A stretch of DNA of 64,000 nucleotides from Albula goreensis. Its lineage: Eukaryota > Chordata > Actinopteri > Albuliformes > Albulidae. This document shows, piece by piece, positions 51,201 through 64,000 of this stretch (its first letter is position 1; every line of letters begins with the position of its first letter). The stretch is from contig CM040746.1 in assembly GCA_022829145.1 (NCBI GenBank), positions 11,220,184 to 11,284,183 of the forward strand, read 5' to 3'. The position numbers were made by a program, and so were the translations under genes. The notes beneath the pieces are model-generated. The model was given only the letters and a program-made list of their open reading frames with translations, was not told the DNA's origin and made no database searches.

Positions 51201-54200
51201 TTACCAGTGAAGAAAATATAGACCTTGAATGCTCCTGCAGACTACCCAGTGAAGAAAATGAAGACCTTAACTATACCTTTAAATTCCCCATAGAAGAATG
51301 TGAAGACTATAACCACACAATGAAAACTTTCAGGAAAGAAAATGAAGATCTTTACATGTTTGAACTTACCAGGGAAGAAAAAGAATGCTTTTACTGCGCT
51401 TTCATACTCCTCCTGGCAGTCACTGTCCTTATTGTGCATGGAGTAGCATGCCTAATTCCTGGTGTCTTATTTACCAGGGAAGATGACCTTGACTGCATGG
51501 TTGTACTCCTAATGGCAGCAGCACTTCTTGCAGTGCATGGAGTAGAAGGTGTAGTTCCCCATGATCTGCTTACTGGGGAAGAAGGTGAAAACTTTTCCCA
51601 CGCATTCAGACTTACCAGTGAAGAAAACAAAGACCTTGCCCGAATGTTTGAACTCGCCAGAGAAACAAACAAAGACCTTAATCATACATTTGAACTCTCC
51701 ATGGAAGAGGGCAAAGACCTTGCCAACACCGTACAATTTGCAAGAGATGAATATGAAGGTCTTGACTGCACATTTGAATTTATCAAGGGAGAAACCAAGG
51801 ACCTTAACCACACTTTTGAACTTACTTGGGAAGAAAATAAAGACCTTGACCATATGCCTAGACTCAGCAGGAAAGAATGTGAAGTCTTTGATCGCAAGTT
51901 TAAACTCGCCACAGAAGGCGAAGAAGACCTTAATCATTCGTTCAAACTCACCATGGAGGAAAGCAAGGACCTTGATGACACAATACAACTTATAAGTGAA
52001 GAATATGAAGATCTTGACTGCACCTTTGAATTTATCAGGGAAGAAAATGAAGACCATAACCACACCTTCAAACTCACCTGGGAAGAAAAAGACCTTAATC
52101 TTACTTTCGAACTCACCATGGAAGAAAGCAAAGACCTTGACGGCCCAGTACAATTTGCAAGAGAGAAAAATGTTCAAGAAAATCTTGGCTGCACGTTTGA
52201 GCTTATCCGGGGAGAAAGTCAAGATCTAAAACATGCTTTTGAACTTACCTGGGAAGAAAATGAAGACCTTGACTGCACGGTCATATTCCTTCCGGCAGTC
52301 ACTATCCTCGCAGTACATAGGGTAGCAGGTGTACTCCCCTGTGTCAGCGCCTGTGGCATTACTCAGGATGAGAGCGCCATATCGCTCATGCTGGATTGTC
52401 CTGCAGAAAGAAAGAGGTGAGGAGTAAATGAGATACAACTGAGAAAGACATGAGAAATAAAATATTGTGTCTTAGAAACAAGTTAGAAAGAAGGGAACAA
52501 CAAGCAAGAAAACCATGGAACAACTGAGGAAGCAAATGGCACCTAAGTGAGGAACATGCAAGAAACTACCATGAAACAACCTTGTTAAACATTACAGCAA
52601 CAGCAAAACAAATGCAGACCTTAGACACATACTTTAGTCCTTTAGATGCCAGTTCAATCCTGCAAATTGTGATTAAAAAGGAAAATCTATTTGCATCACT
52701 ACTCAGGAAGAAATTCTAAATTTGACCAACTTCTAGAGTTAAGGTATTTCAGACATGTAATGACAGTAGTTCAGGCCAAGGCTGTGTGCTATATTGCAAT
52801 CCAGGCTGTTTGTTTCTTCTCACACAGCCTAACATACTATTTTATGATTATTGTTGTTCATTATTTTTTGAAAATCATGGTATGTTGATGCCGTAATGAA
52901 AGTCTCTAAACATATATGTTTCTCGTATGTATGTTTTTAATAATAAAGACCATGTTTTTTTTTACTTCTGTCCAAGAGTATCTTTAATTTAATCCTATTT
53001 GTACAGCTGAAAAGTGTCTAGAGGCACTCAGGGATGCCCACAGTTACAGCAGCAATGCACCAGCAGTGAATGAAACCTACAATGTCCCAGCTATATAGCC
53101 CAATCTGAGTTTTATTTGGTGAGAACTGTTGAGGGATAGGGTCACTTCCCTTTCATTCTAGTTCTGTTCAATAAATTACAAAATCTGAATAATACTACCA
53201 AATGTAACACTTTTCCTGTGTCTGCATGTCCATGCTACACCCTACACAGTAGGCCAAAATAACAGTAAGTGTAATAGTTTGTGCACTGTGTCCAAATTCT
53301 CTTAACAAATTGAGCAGTATGTGATCATTACCTGGATGGCCTAATGCTTCCAATAAAATTTTGCAGCGTGGAAGCACTGGGCAAAAAAAATCCTGCAAGT
53401 AATCTCTATGTTTGCGAGGAAAAACACCAACAACAGTTAAGAGGTTTAGGAAGATTTTTGCTTATAAGTAGACTAATGAATGAGAAAATTTCTTGTTTCG
53501 TGAGGATGGATGTAGGTCAGTTGGAGGCATCCGCCCATGAGACTTGGAAAAAATGACAGCCGCGGTGTGTCCGATTGGTAACGTACTGCTGATTTGTAGT
53601 TGGCACCACAGGCATGCAAGAGCAGCACGATTTCAACAGAACTCAGTACGCACTATATAGTAGCCCATTTTGGATTCACCTCAAGTTCCAGTAGATTCTA
53701 TCTCAGAGAGTTTTCAGGACATTTTTGTCTTTGGGATTTGATGCCATCTTCTCTTGTCCAGTTTTTGGCTGCATTCTTGTTTTTCTCTGTTCAAACCTTC
53801 ACATTTTCAACTTAGGTCTGGGCTAACAAGTAAATTCAATAGTTTAATCAGGTGCTGTAGTGCATCCTTGGAGCATATCCTTGCTGACAGAGTTTAATAA
53901 CCCTGTCCTTTTCTTTTAATTTCCTGAGCTCACTGAGTTGAAAGGGGATAGAGCTGTCCCTCTGTCTATAAAATGTGCCTCCATTGGAATGTTTGTCTTA
54001 TGGGATATTCTGAATCCTATAGAGGGATTACCTGAGCCGACCCTCATCATCTTCCTCCAGGTATGAGGGAACTGCCCACTGCACAGGTTTGCCCTTGCAC
54101 CTGAGCTCTAGCATGCCCCCGGCCGGCACACTGAGAGTGTCCCCCACTTTCTGGAACTTTCCTTTATCCAGCACCTGCGTAAGGGACACCTGGGCAGGAG

Positions 54201-55584
54201 TGGCTGGGGCCTGGGTAGGGGTGACTCTTGCCCTGGGTTTGGGTGTGGTTTTGGGAAGTTTTTTCACTGTGGGTTTCTCTGCGTTTGGTTTTGCTTTGGG
54301 CTTTTTCTCCCCAGCATCCTTCTTCTGACACAGACCTGCACAGGCACACAAACAGCCATTATATACACTCAGCGCACACATACACACTCACATTCACACA
54401 GTGCTCATTTGCACAAACACATTCATGGATACTCATTATATGGATATACAGACAGCACTCGCACAGATGGAGTGCATTATAACATAGTCTGCACACACAT
54501 TTGCACACAGCACAGACACAGCCCTCAACACACACCCAATGCATCCCTATTTGTTTCTCTACATTTGAGGTTTGCAGTCATATTTTGGACCTGGCCCAGC
54601 ACCTGATGATATCTGTTATTTGGTAGGGTGCAGAGCAGCATGTGTACCCTCAGATGTGTGCTTACAGGTTCTTTTCTCTCTACAATACACCAACTTAGCT
54701 GTGCAGTCACTGCTGGATGACTGGTACAGTCATTATTACGTGGTATGGCAAGACACCCCCAAGTGAAACCCTTTCTCCAGGTAGCTGAAGGGCCAGCACT
54801 GGTGATGGGACAATGATGCTTCAATGACACTAAAATATGTGGAGTCTTCATATGGGCAAAGACTGCAATTTGATTGGTAAAATGGAGTTGGTGATTGACA
54901 GCTCATTGTAGCCCCACCTGTCATGAGGTTCATGAAACTTCAATCAGCCATTGCTGGCCAGCTGTTTATCTGGACCTGCCTCCCAGAATGGCAACACTTC
55001 CCCCTTTTTTTTTTTTTTTTTTGAATGACCAACACTAAGAGTCAACAACAGCTGCCTCTGAAGAGGGCTTTTTCACATGTACACAAGATTTACTACTACA
55101 ACAAACATTTTTTAACATTCAATATATATAACCTCAAATTAATTGCATTTAGCCTTTTAATTAACTGGTTTGGTAGATCTTTTGACTGTGCTTGACACAG
55201 CACAGTCAAAATTGTGTTGAATGAATAACTTAAAGAATAATAAGAGCCTGTAGAGAAGCTAAAATAATTCCAACCCAATACAGCTGTGAGTTTGGTGACA
55301 TCTGTAAACATTTGGGCATGTTCCAGGGTAAGTACCGAGGAAACAGCAAATTTGGGCTTGTTCACCTTGCATCAAAGGCATAGAGAACCCAAGTGGAGGA
55401 GAAAAAGACCTTTCTGCTCGGTTACAGTAAATAGAAACAGAAATGGTACGTTGATATTTAAGCACTTTGACAATCTTATCCTTAGCAACTTACAGATTTA
55501 CACAAATGAAGTAGCAATGAACTCACCAGACTCCAAGAGTAAAACGGTGAGGAGGAAGATGTTTAACATAAGTCTCCACTTCAT
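45079..55584 (-). CDS. pdgfrl: Platelet-derived growth factor receptor-like protein, complete coding region in six exons
   Basis: Coding exons: 55584-55527, 54335-54032, 52400-52249, 49343-49050, 48284-48145, 45297-45079. They give 388 codons plus stop, against 375 residues in human. All borders are GT-AG and all phases agree (1, 2, 1, 1, 0). PDGFRL is a secreted protein resembling the ligand-binding Ig domains of PDGF receptors, without membrane or kinase parts. The order is signal peptide, Lys/Pro/Thr-rich linker, first Ig-like domain (ELRCKGK ... DTGEYTC), middle domain (RPTVLPCQVT ... GSVYCVA), and C-terminal Ig domain (LQVTCSVLGEAD ... GGTYTCTAQNLEG). Residues such as LDKGKFQK, ELFVPS, VTLHREFP and CTAQNL identify the family. 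The introns after exons 3 and 4 hold unusual donor-derived arrays. The 3' UTR end is uncertain; a minus-strand AATAAA lies at 44522-44527. Confidence 0.93.
45480..46430 (+). mobile_element. Decayed non-LTR retrotransposon (CR1/L2-like LINE), 3' part of the RT ORF
   Basis: The translated plus strand, with several stops and frame changes, follows the familiar C-terminal order of CR1-type reverse transcriptases: VNAKLRGLTNN, a CxMxxG-like segment, KKANRIAKSM-like, YNALVRPHLK, KVQRNVTKLDPG, RGLIEVFLIYKR, and LGTSLPGQVLEAKTLRVFKS + KVDAKLDSLQ. It lies in pdgfrl intron 5, opposite to the gene. Confidence 0.75.
46420..46760 (+). promoter_or_regulatory. Possible plus-strand promoter and first exon inside pdgfrl intron 5
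   Basis: Directly after the LINE end, CpG density rises. ATTGGTCGACGTTTTGCAAC + GTCACGG has a CCAAT-box complement and a CRE-like core, and the stretch ends AACAAACAG|GTACGG at 46760/46761, a usable donor. No open frame is conserved. It may instead be ordinary intron sequence. Confidence 0.25.
46761..48144. other. pdgfrl intron 5, remainder
   Basis: AT-rich, nothing recognised. Confidence 0.4.
48145..48284 (-). CDS. pdgfrl: pdgfrl exon 5, first half of C-terminal Ig domain
   Basis: The acceptor TCCTTTAG precedes 48284; the donor is AAAAG|GTAACC at 48145/48144, phase 0. It encodes PVSPPSPVIQASSSSVNLGQ then NLQVTCSVLGEADVAIDFTW and EYPGQK. This matches human VLCTVLGEPDVEVEFTWIFPGQK closely. 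Confidence 0.9.
48285..48899. other. pdgfrl intron 4, left part
   Basis: No repeat or exon seen apart from the donor array to its right. Confidence 0.4.
48900..49077 (-). repeat. 30-34-bp tandem array of the pdgfrl exon 4 donor junction
   Basis: Starting inside exon 4 and running into intron 4, the unit AAATACGTCCTCATCTATGT + CAACTGTGAGTCCC is repeated about five times with growing decay: exon copy 49041-49077, then units at about 49007, 48975, 48946 and 48915. The second copy keeps an intact CACCT|GTGAGT donor 34 bases downstream of the real one. Later copies have lost it. Confidence 0.8.
49050..49343 (-). CDS. pdgfrl: pdgfrl exon 4, middle Ig-like domain
   Basis: The acceptor ACCTGCAG precedes 49343; the donor is AACT|GTGAGT at 49050/49049. 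The 294 nt encode PQELFVPSSEYYEMVQL, RPTVLPCQVTNPQASVTLHR, EFPPEELKVDGTEI, KRGFTIHRPRPHHAGSVYCV and end KYVLIYVN. This aligns along its whole length with human PDGFRL. The two Cys of the Ig fold are present. Confidence 0.9.
49344..50370. other. pdgfrl intron 3, part outside the array
   Basis: GGGGTGCCCAGCCCTGATCT near 50176 resembles a widespread fish dispersed repeat. Nothing else recognised. Confidence 0.4.
50249..52420 (+). CDS. Long open frame, antisense to pdgfrl exon 3: acidic 14-residue-repeat polypeptide (coding status unproven)
   Basis: One uninterrupted frame of 723 codons; from the internal ATG at 50378 it is 680. The product is about forty diverged 14-residue units of the type D-x-T-F-E-L-x-R-E-E-x-E-D-L, with alternate units ending F and L (28-residue superperiod). 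It is interrupted by four hydrophobic stretches of ~20 residues that are antisense to pdgfrl exon 3 or its decayed copies. The sequence before 50378 reads TTCATCTTCCTAG|GCAAAATGA, a plausible acceptor and start. AATAAA lies at 52456-52461, just past the TGA. No known family is recognised. Because the 42-bp unit is a multiple of three, an open frame could persist by repetition. However, the codon-aligned frame on the other strand has accumulated several stops while this one has none. It could be an antisense gene or a by-product. Confidence 0.3.
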   Translation: MCKYLPYLSSFFNSNNKNLSTAGSTQRHSVSAFHIVFFIFLGKMREIFPEEEYEDTDCTFELSREESEDLDRTFDFTREENKYFDCTYEIPREESELLDHTFEFPREENDDLDRTFELTREESKELYHTFQLTQEDVKDFHNTIELTREESKELDQTLKLCREGNEDFHRSYEIIREEFEALDHTLEISWEENEDFDRTYEIARKEGEMLDHTFEIAREENEDFHHTIELTREEVKLLDSTFKLAREAHEEHLDCTFELPAEEGDLDYMVKLPAIVLLAVHGSVLSCVSHMEERNEDDVHAVKCTWEEGEELDRTFDITSEENIDLECSCRLPSEENEDLNYTFKFPIEECEDYNHTMKTFRKENEDLYMFELTREEKECFYCAFILLLAVTVLIVHGVACLIPGVLFTREDDLDCMVVLLMAAALLAVHGVEGVVPHDLLTGEEGENFSHAFRLTSEENKDLARMFELARETNKDLNHTFELSMEEGKDLANTVQFARDEYEGLDCTFEFIKGETKDLNHTFELTWEENKDLDHMPRLSRKECEVFDRKFKLATEGEEDLNHSFKLTMEESKDLDDTIQLISEEYEDLDCTFEFIREENEDHNHTFKLTWEEKDLNLTFELTMEESKDLDGPVQFAREKNVQENLGCTFELIRGESQDLKHAFELTWEENEDLDCTVIFLPAVTILAVHRVAGVLPCVSACGITQDESAISLMLDCPAERKR
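51040..51125 (-). pseudogene. Decayed partial copy of pdgfrl exon 3 (copy D)
   Basis: The minus strand reads DTGEY then PMYSKENDSWEFNHVVKV, aligning with DTGEYTCYPMYCEDSDCRKE and YDRAVKV of the real exon. It lies inside the 42-bp array, preceded by no recognisable acceptor. Confidence 0.7.
51385..51480 (-). pseudogene. Decayed partial copy of pdgfrl exon 3 (copy C)
   Basis: The minus strand reads SMHNKDSDCQEEYESAVKAF followed by FFFPGKFK. This matches YPMYCEDSDCRKEYDRAVKV and FIFFP of the real exon better than the other copies do. It is embedded in the 42-bp array. Confidence 0.75.
51484..51580 (-). pseudogene. Decayed partial copy of pdgfrl exon 3 (copy B)
   Basis: The minus strand reads GNYTFYSMHCKKCCCH, an in-frame TAG, then EYNHAVKVIFPGK. 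It aligns with GEYTCYPMYCEDSDCR and EYDRAVKVFIFFPGK. It lies back to back with copy C, implying duplication of exon half plus array together. Confidence 0.7.
52249..52400 (-). CDS. pdgfrl: pdgfrl exon 3, end of first Ig-like domain
   Basis: The acceptor TTCTGCAG precedes 52400; the donor is CCCAG|GTAAGT at 52249/52248, phase 1. It encodes TIQHERYGALILSNATGADT, then GEYTCYPMYCEDSDCRKEYDRAVKVFIFFP. This joins to D-PQELFVPS of exon 4, matching human IFFTEKGELFVPS in length. The last ~27 bases of this exon plus the first ~15 of the intron are the repeat unit of the 1.9-kb array that follows. Confidence 0.88.
52456..52461 (+). terminator. AATAAA downstream of the antisense open frame
   Basis: A canonical hexamer 36 bases past the TGA at 52418-52420, followed by a GT-containing stretch. 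It could serve as a poly(A) signal if the plus strand is transcribed, or be chance in AT-rich intron. Confidence 0.3.
52462..54031. other. pdgfrl intron 2
   Basis: No exon or repeat supported. Confidence 0.4.
54032..54335 (-). CDS. pdgfrl: pdgfrl exon 2, linker and start of first Ig-like domain
   Basis: The acceptor CTGTGCAG precedes 54335; the donor is CTCAG|GTAATC at 54032/54031. The exon starts with a Cys and a Lys/Pro/Thr-rich linker (KKPKAKP, KTTPKPRARVTPTQAPATPAQ). It then reads VLDKGKFQKVGDTLSVPAGG, matching human VLDKGRFQK, and ends ELRCKGK...VPSYLEEDDEGRLR. The linker is low-complexity and likely extended. Phase at the end is 2. Confidence 0.88.
54336..55526. other. pdgfrl intron 1
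   Basis: CA-rich patch at 54360-54540 and a poly-T run at 55003-55021; no exon. Confidence 0.45.
55527..55584 (-). CDS. pdgfrl: pdgfrl exon 1, signal peptide
   Basis: ATG at 55584 encodes MKWRLMLNIFLLTVLLLES, a short basic start followed by a hydrophobic core, as expected for a secreted protein. The donor is G|GTGAGT at 55526, phase 1. The start is the first ATG in this frame, preceded by a plausible leader, and mirrors the human MKVWLLLGLLL start. Confidence 0.85.
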
Positions 55585-56100
55585 TGCTGAAAAAAGTGGT
55601 AATGCTGGCTGTTCCTATGAGACTGTGCAATAACAGAAGGGTTTCAGAGTCCCGTGCACTGTCCGAACAGTCTGGAGGAGCACAGGAAAAGAGCTACTCA
55701 CAGACCAGTGAGACCCTGTAGAGGTGGGACAGTGGGAGGGTGAAGTTGGCGGGGGAGGTGCAAGCAGGTTGGACCCGTCAGCTGTTAACCCATTTCATGC
55801 AACTTACCTCTGTGGCGGGACAGTAGAATCAACACCCTGAATTCCTCCTGGGTCACTCAATGGTTCCATTCATGGGTAACCCCCTCCCTTCCCATGGTGG
55901 GAGAGGGCTCTTGGACCAGGGCCCCCGAGAGGCAGGGGAGTGTTTTTGTAGCTGGGCCTGACCCCGCCCTGCTGTCTGTTGGAGAGCCGAGTGTTTGTGT
56001 AGCTGGGGGCCGCCAGGCCACTGAGTGACAGATGCCAGAGCTCAGACCTGCGTGTAACGCCATGTTTTCCTCCTCAACACGGCCTTACACTAGGCCCCTG
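55585..56100 (-). promoter_or_regulatory. pdgfrl 5' UTR / promoter region
   Basis: Immediately upstream of the pdgfrl start, with a GC-richer block at 55850-56080 that contains a short duplication (GAGTGTTT..GTGTAGCTGGG). The transcription start cannot be placed. Confidence 0.4.
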
Positions 56101-56309
56101 CTCCTGAAAACCTCCGCAGAAATAGCAGTTTCACACTGCTGTGTACTCTGCCTTACAATGTAGTTCAGCCCTCTACATTGCAGACAAAAAACTCTCCCTT
56201 GGAAAATATTACTTTCTTAAAGACTAATGGAAGATCCCTCTATAAGCAAATCCACATACTAAACTCCTCTGTTTTGCAGGTTTTCTCTCCCTTTAGTGGC
56301 AAGACTCGT

Positions 56310-56600
56310 GCACAGTACCAAGTTGTTCAGATATTTGGCTCCTACTCCTGAAAAAGCAGCATTGCATTGTTTCAGAATGTTGCAGAGATCTCTAAAATAG
56401 TTCATCTTAACATTTTACTGATTTCTTTTAAAGCATTAAGTGGTCTTGCCCCTAAGTACTTTTCTGAGCTGCTGGCACATTCCCTATTAACATGAATGGG
56501 CTGTCCGATCTTTGTTGATCTGACAATTATAGTTTTGCTGATTTCTTGGTGTAATGATTTAGTTGCATTAGTACCGAAATATCTGCTAAATGTCATATTG
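56310..56600 (+). mobile_element. L2-like LINE fragment
   Basis: The plus strand reads LLISFKALSGLAPKYFSELL, the typical KALNGLAPxYLSELL segment near the end of L2/Rex1-type reverse transcriptases. It then runs through decayed sequence to a CTGCTAAATGTCATATTGTA tail shared with fish SINEs. Confidence 0.65.
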
Positions 56601-58142
56601 TAAGCACAGCCTTACAGTGAGACCTGGTGGGTGATTATTTGAAGCTGCAGTTTTCATCTGTATTCGGTATAAAATGAACAATTCATGATTTTGTGTCGGT
56701 TGAAAATTATGCAAACTCTCCAGTATCGTTTCCAAATTTCACCAGCACCTAAAGTATATAATTTGAAACATAAATTTCAACTACTACACAATTGCATTTG
56801 AGCCAGGTTTCCTTGCATAACTGGACTTCAAAAATACAGGTACATAAATTAAAATGCTGAGGACGGATTCCACCATTGCTCTTCATGGCTGCCTTGAGTA
56901 CAAAAAAAGTGTATTTAGTTATTTTTCCTACATAGTGTGGCCAACCAATCAACTTTACATTACAAATGGGGGGATTTCTGTGGAAAATATGAAATGGAAT
57001 AGGTTCATTTATAATCCTAAATATCTGGGGGAAAATGGCTTCTGCATTTTACTATTAAACTGCATTTAATTCTATTTACAATAGAGTTCAGTGGAATCTC
57101 TCTCTTTCTCTCCCCCTCTCTCCCTCTCCCTCTCTCTGTTTTTTTTACATTGTTTACTGAGCAGGTAGCTGGCAGACACTAGCAGACTGCAGCATTATTG
57201 TTGCATGCCAAGATTCCTGGAGATAAATTGGTGAAGTAGTGATTGATGTGACAGAGGTTCTGATCTGTGAAAGAGGGCATTGTTCCCCTATGTCTTCTGC
57301 AAAGTTGGGGGGGTCAGGTTCCAGACCCGTTTCTGTCTGGATTGTCTGTCTCTCAGCCTGAAATACCCCACACTTTGCCCATCACAGAATTGCAGCATTG
57401 ACATTTATGAAATGCTAAAAGTATAGATTTCTAGAATATTGACTTCTTTAAAATGTTTTATATTGCTGTCAATATTCTCCTTAAAATAACTCTAGATTTA
57501 ACTTTTATATCATCCTTTCATGCTTGTGGATATCATACATGATCATTTCAACATCACATGGTGATATGGAAGTTAGACTCTGCATGGAGAACACTTCCTA
57601 CTCCAAACTAAAGATTTTCTATGATATGAAATTCATGACAGATATATTTGGAACAAATCTCTGGATCTATTGGATCTTTCTGCCCCATGGCATGCTGTTT
57701 GGTACCCAAAAAGCAGTTTTACCTGTAAAGGAACACACTTCTCATTGATGGTTTATTTATTTGATTTTATTGACATAGTAATTTGTATTATACATAATGT
57801 GCATTATTATATTTGTAAAAAATACAAAAAAAAACAGAAATGTGATCCTATACAAGCCATGTCATCGGAAACAACAGAGATGATGAATGGTGTGTTTGTT
57901 TCACTGTAACAATAGAATAACCTTTTTATATCTAATCCCAATTTTTAGTTATACAGATTGCACACAATACATTTGTTTAACATTGGATGTTATTTTTGTA
58001 AAATTTTAACATTAGCAATAGCTGTATTACTGGGAATAGAATATTGCAAACATGAAAGTATATGAAACAGAATTCATCATGACCGACTCATTTTTTACAA
58101 TTTTACTTGTAATTTTGAAATGAAATGGTTAAGATCAGTGAA
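56601..58142. other. Intergenic stretch between slc7a2 and pdgfrl
   Basis: A CT-rich microsatellite at 57098-57138. The region is AT-rich with no gene supported; its right part may be slc7a2 3' UTR. Confidence 0.4.
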
Positions 58143-58148
58143 TTTATT
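58143..58148 (-). terminator. Candidate poly(A) signal of slc7a2
   Basis: AATAAA on the minus strand, 412 bases past the stop, is the first canonical hexamer downstream. Others follow near 57.75 kb. Not confirmed. Confidence 0.4.
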
Positions 58149-58559
58149 TTCAGTCCAAGCATACTGAAAATGTCTGCTTACCCAAAGGATTCAAATGTAA
58201 AATATGAATGCAGAATATCAAGTCAAAATGAGCTATTGTACTTGTAGGCATTAATGTCAAGATGAGCCAATGATGATGTAAATTTGTAGTGGTACAAAAT
58301 GCTAGCAGAGGCTCACAAATAATTGTGTTTTGTTGTGTAGAGAAAAATGTTTTGATTGGTTCAAACTGTATAGAAATCCACAGTTCATTTTTGGTGAAAT
58401 CCTTCCTCTGATCGCTGTAGATGAAACACCTAATGAAACAACTGAAGCTCTTGATTGGTACATTTGTTTTTTCAATACTTTTTGGGCTAAAACAAAGGCG
58501 TTAAACCAGTTCTGCCTGATAATATTGGTGAACTATGTTCTAAGAGTTTCACAAAACCT

Positions 58560-64000
<5,441 letters not shown>

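Larger units (their letters stand above)
50390..52262 (-). repeat. 42-bp minisatellite built from the pdgfrl exon 3 / intron 3 donor junction
   Basis: About 40 tandem units of 42 bp (84-bp dimers visible) run from the genuine donor at 52249 into intron 3. On the minus strand each unit carries exon-3-like KVFIFFPG followed by the intron start GTAAGTTCAAA. Intact donor cores in the array: five GGTAAG (e.g. 50600-50605, 50684-50689, around 50937, 51366, 51611), one AAGTAAG near 51826 and three GGTGAG near 51945, 52071 and 52111. The last-but-one is in the strong context CCCAG|GTGAGT. Units differ from one another at perhaps a quarter of positions by eye. Three larger blocks are decayed copies of the 3' half of the exon. 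Confidence 0.85.

Overview
This window is ray-finned fish nuclear DNA. It carries the 3' part of a cationic amino-acid transporter gene (SLC7A2-like), a complete PDGFRL-like gene and the 5' coding part of an N4BP3-like gene, all on the minus strand. Exons are short with GT-AG borders, introns are long, (GT)n microsatellites and minisatellites are very abundant, and there are tRNA-derived SINEs of the type common in fish (tail close to TGTAAGTTGCTCTGGATAAG). I cannot name the species.

Layout from right to left, in the direction of transcription. 64000-58560: ten 3' exons of slc7a2; the 5' end lies beyond the right edge. 55584-45079: six coding exons of pdgfrl (388 codons), including a signal-peptide exon. 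40430-861: n4bp3, with a possible non-coding first exon near 40.1-40.4 kb, a first coding exon at 5118-4660 and a second at 1466-861; the C-terminal exon(s) lie beyond the left edge. The roughly 35 kb between 5.1 and 40.1 kb hold no protein-coding exon I can support. They look like a huge first intron or intergenic DNA filled with minisatellites (37-, 44- and 47-bp units and several degenerate arrays), microsatellites, SINEs and small TTAA-flanked DNA transposon remnants.

The most unusual signal is tandem repetition of exon/5'-splice-site junctions. Downstream of pdgfrl exon 3, about 1.9 kb consists of 42-bp units. Each unit copies the last bases of the exon plus the first bases of the intron, so the array carries at least nine extra consensus-like splice donors and three decayed copies of the exon's 3' half. 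A smaller array of 30-34-bp units repeats the pdgfrl exon 4 donor junction. A degenerate array of about 12 copies repeats the n4bp3 exon 3 donor junction. On the opposite strand the large array is one uninterrupted 723-codon open frame encoding an acidic 14-residue-repeat polypeptide. It has a plausible splice acceptor just before an internal ATG and an AATAAA just after the stop. Whether it is expressed cannot be decided from sequence.

Functionally the three genes are unrelated: amino-acid uptake, a secreted Ig-domain protein related to PDGF receptors, and a NEDD4-binding coiled-coil protein. The slc7a2-pdgfrl pair matches the known vertebrate neighbourhood (human 8p22). An N4BP3-like gene next to them does not match the human arrangement.
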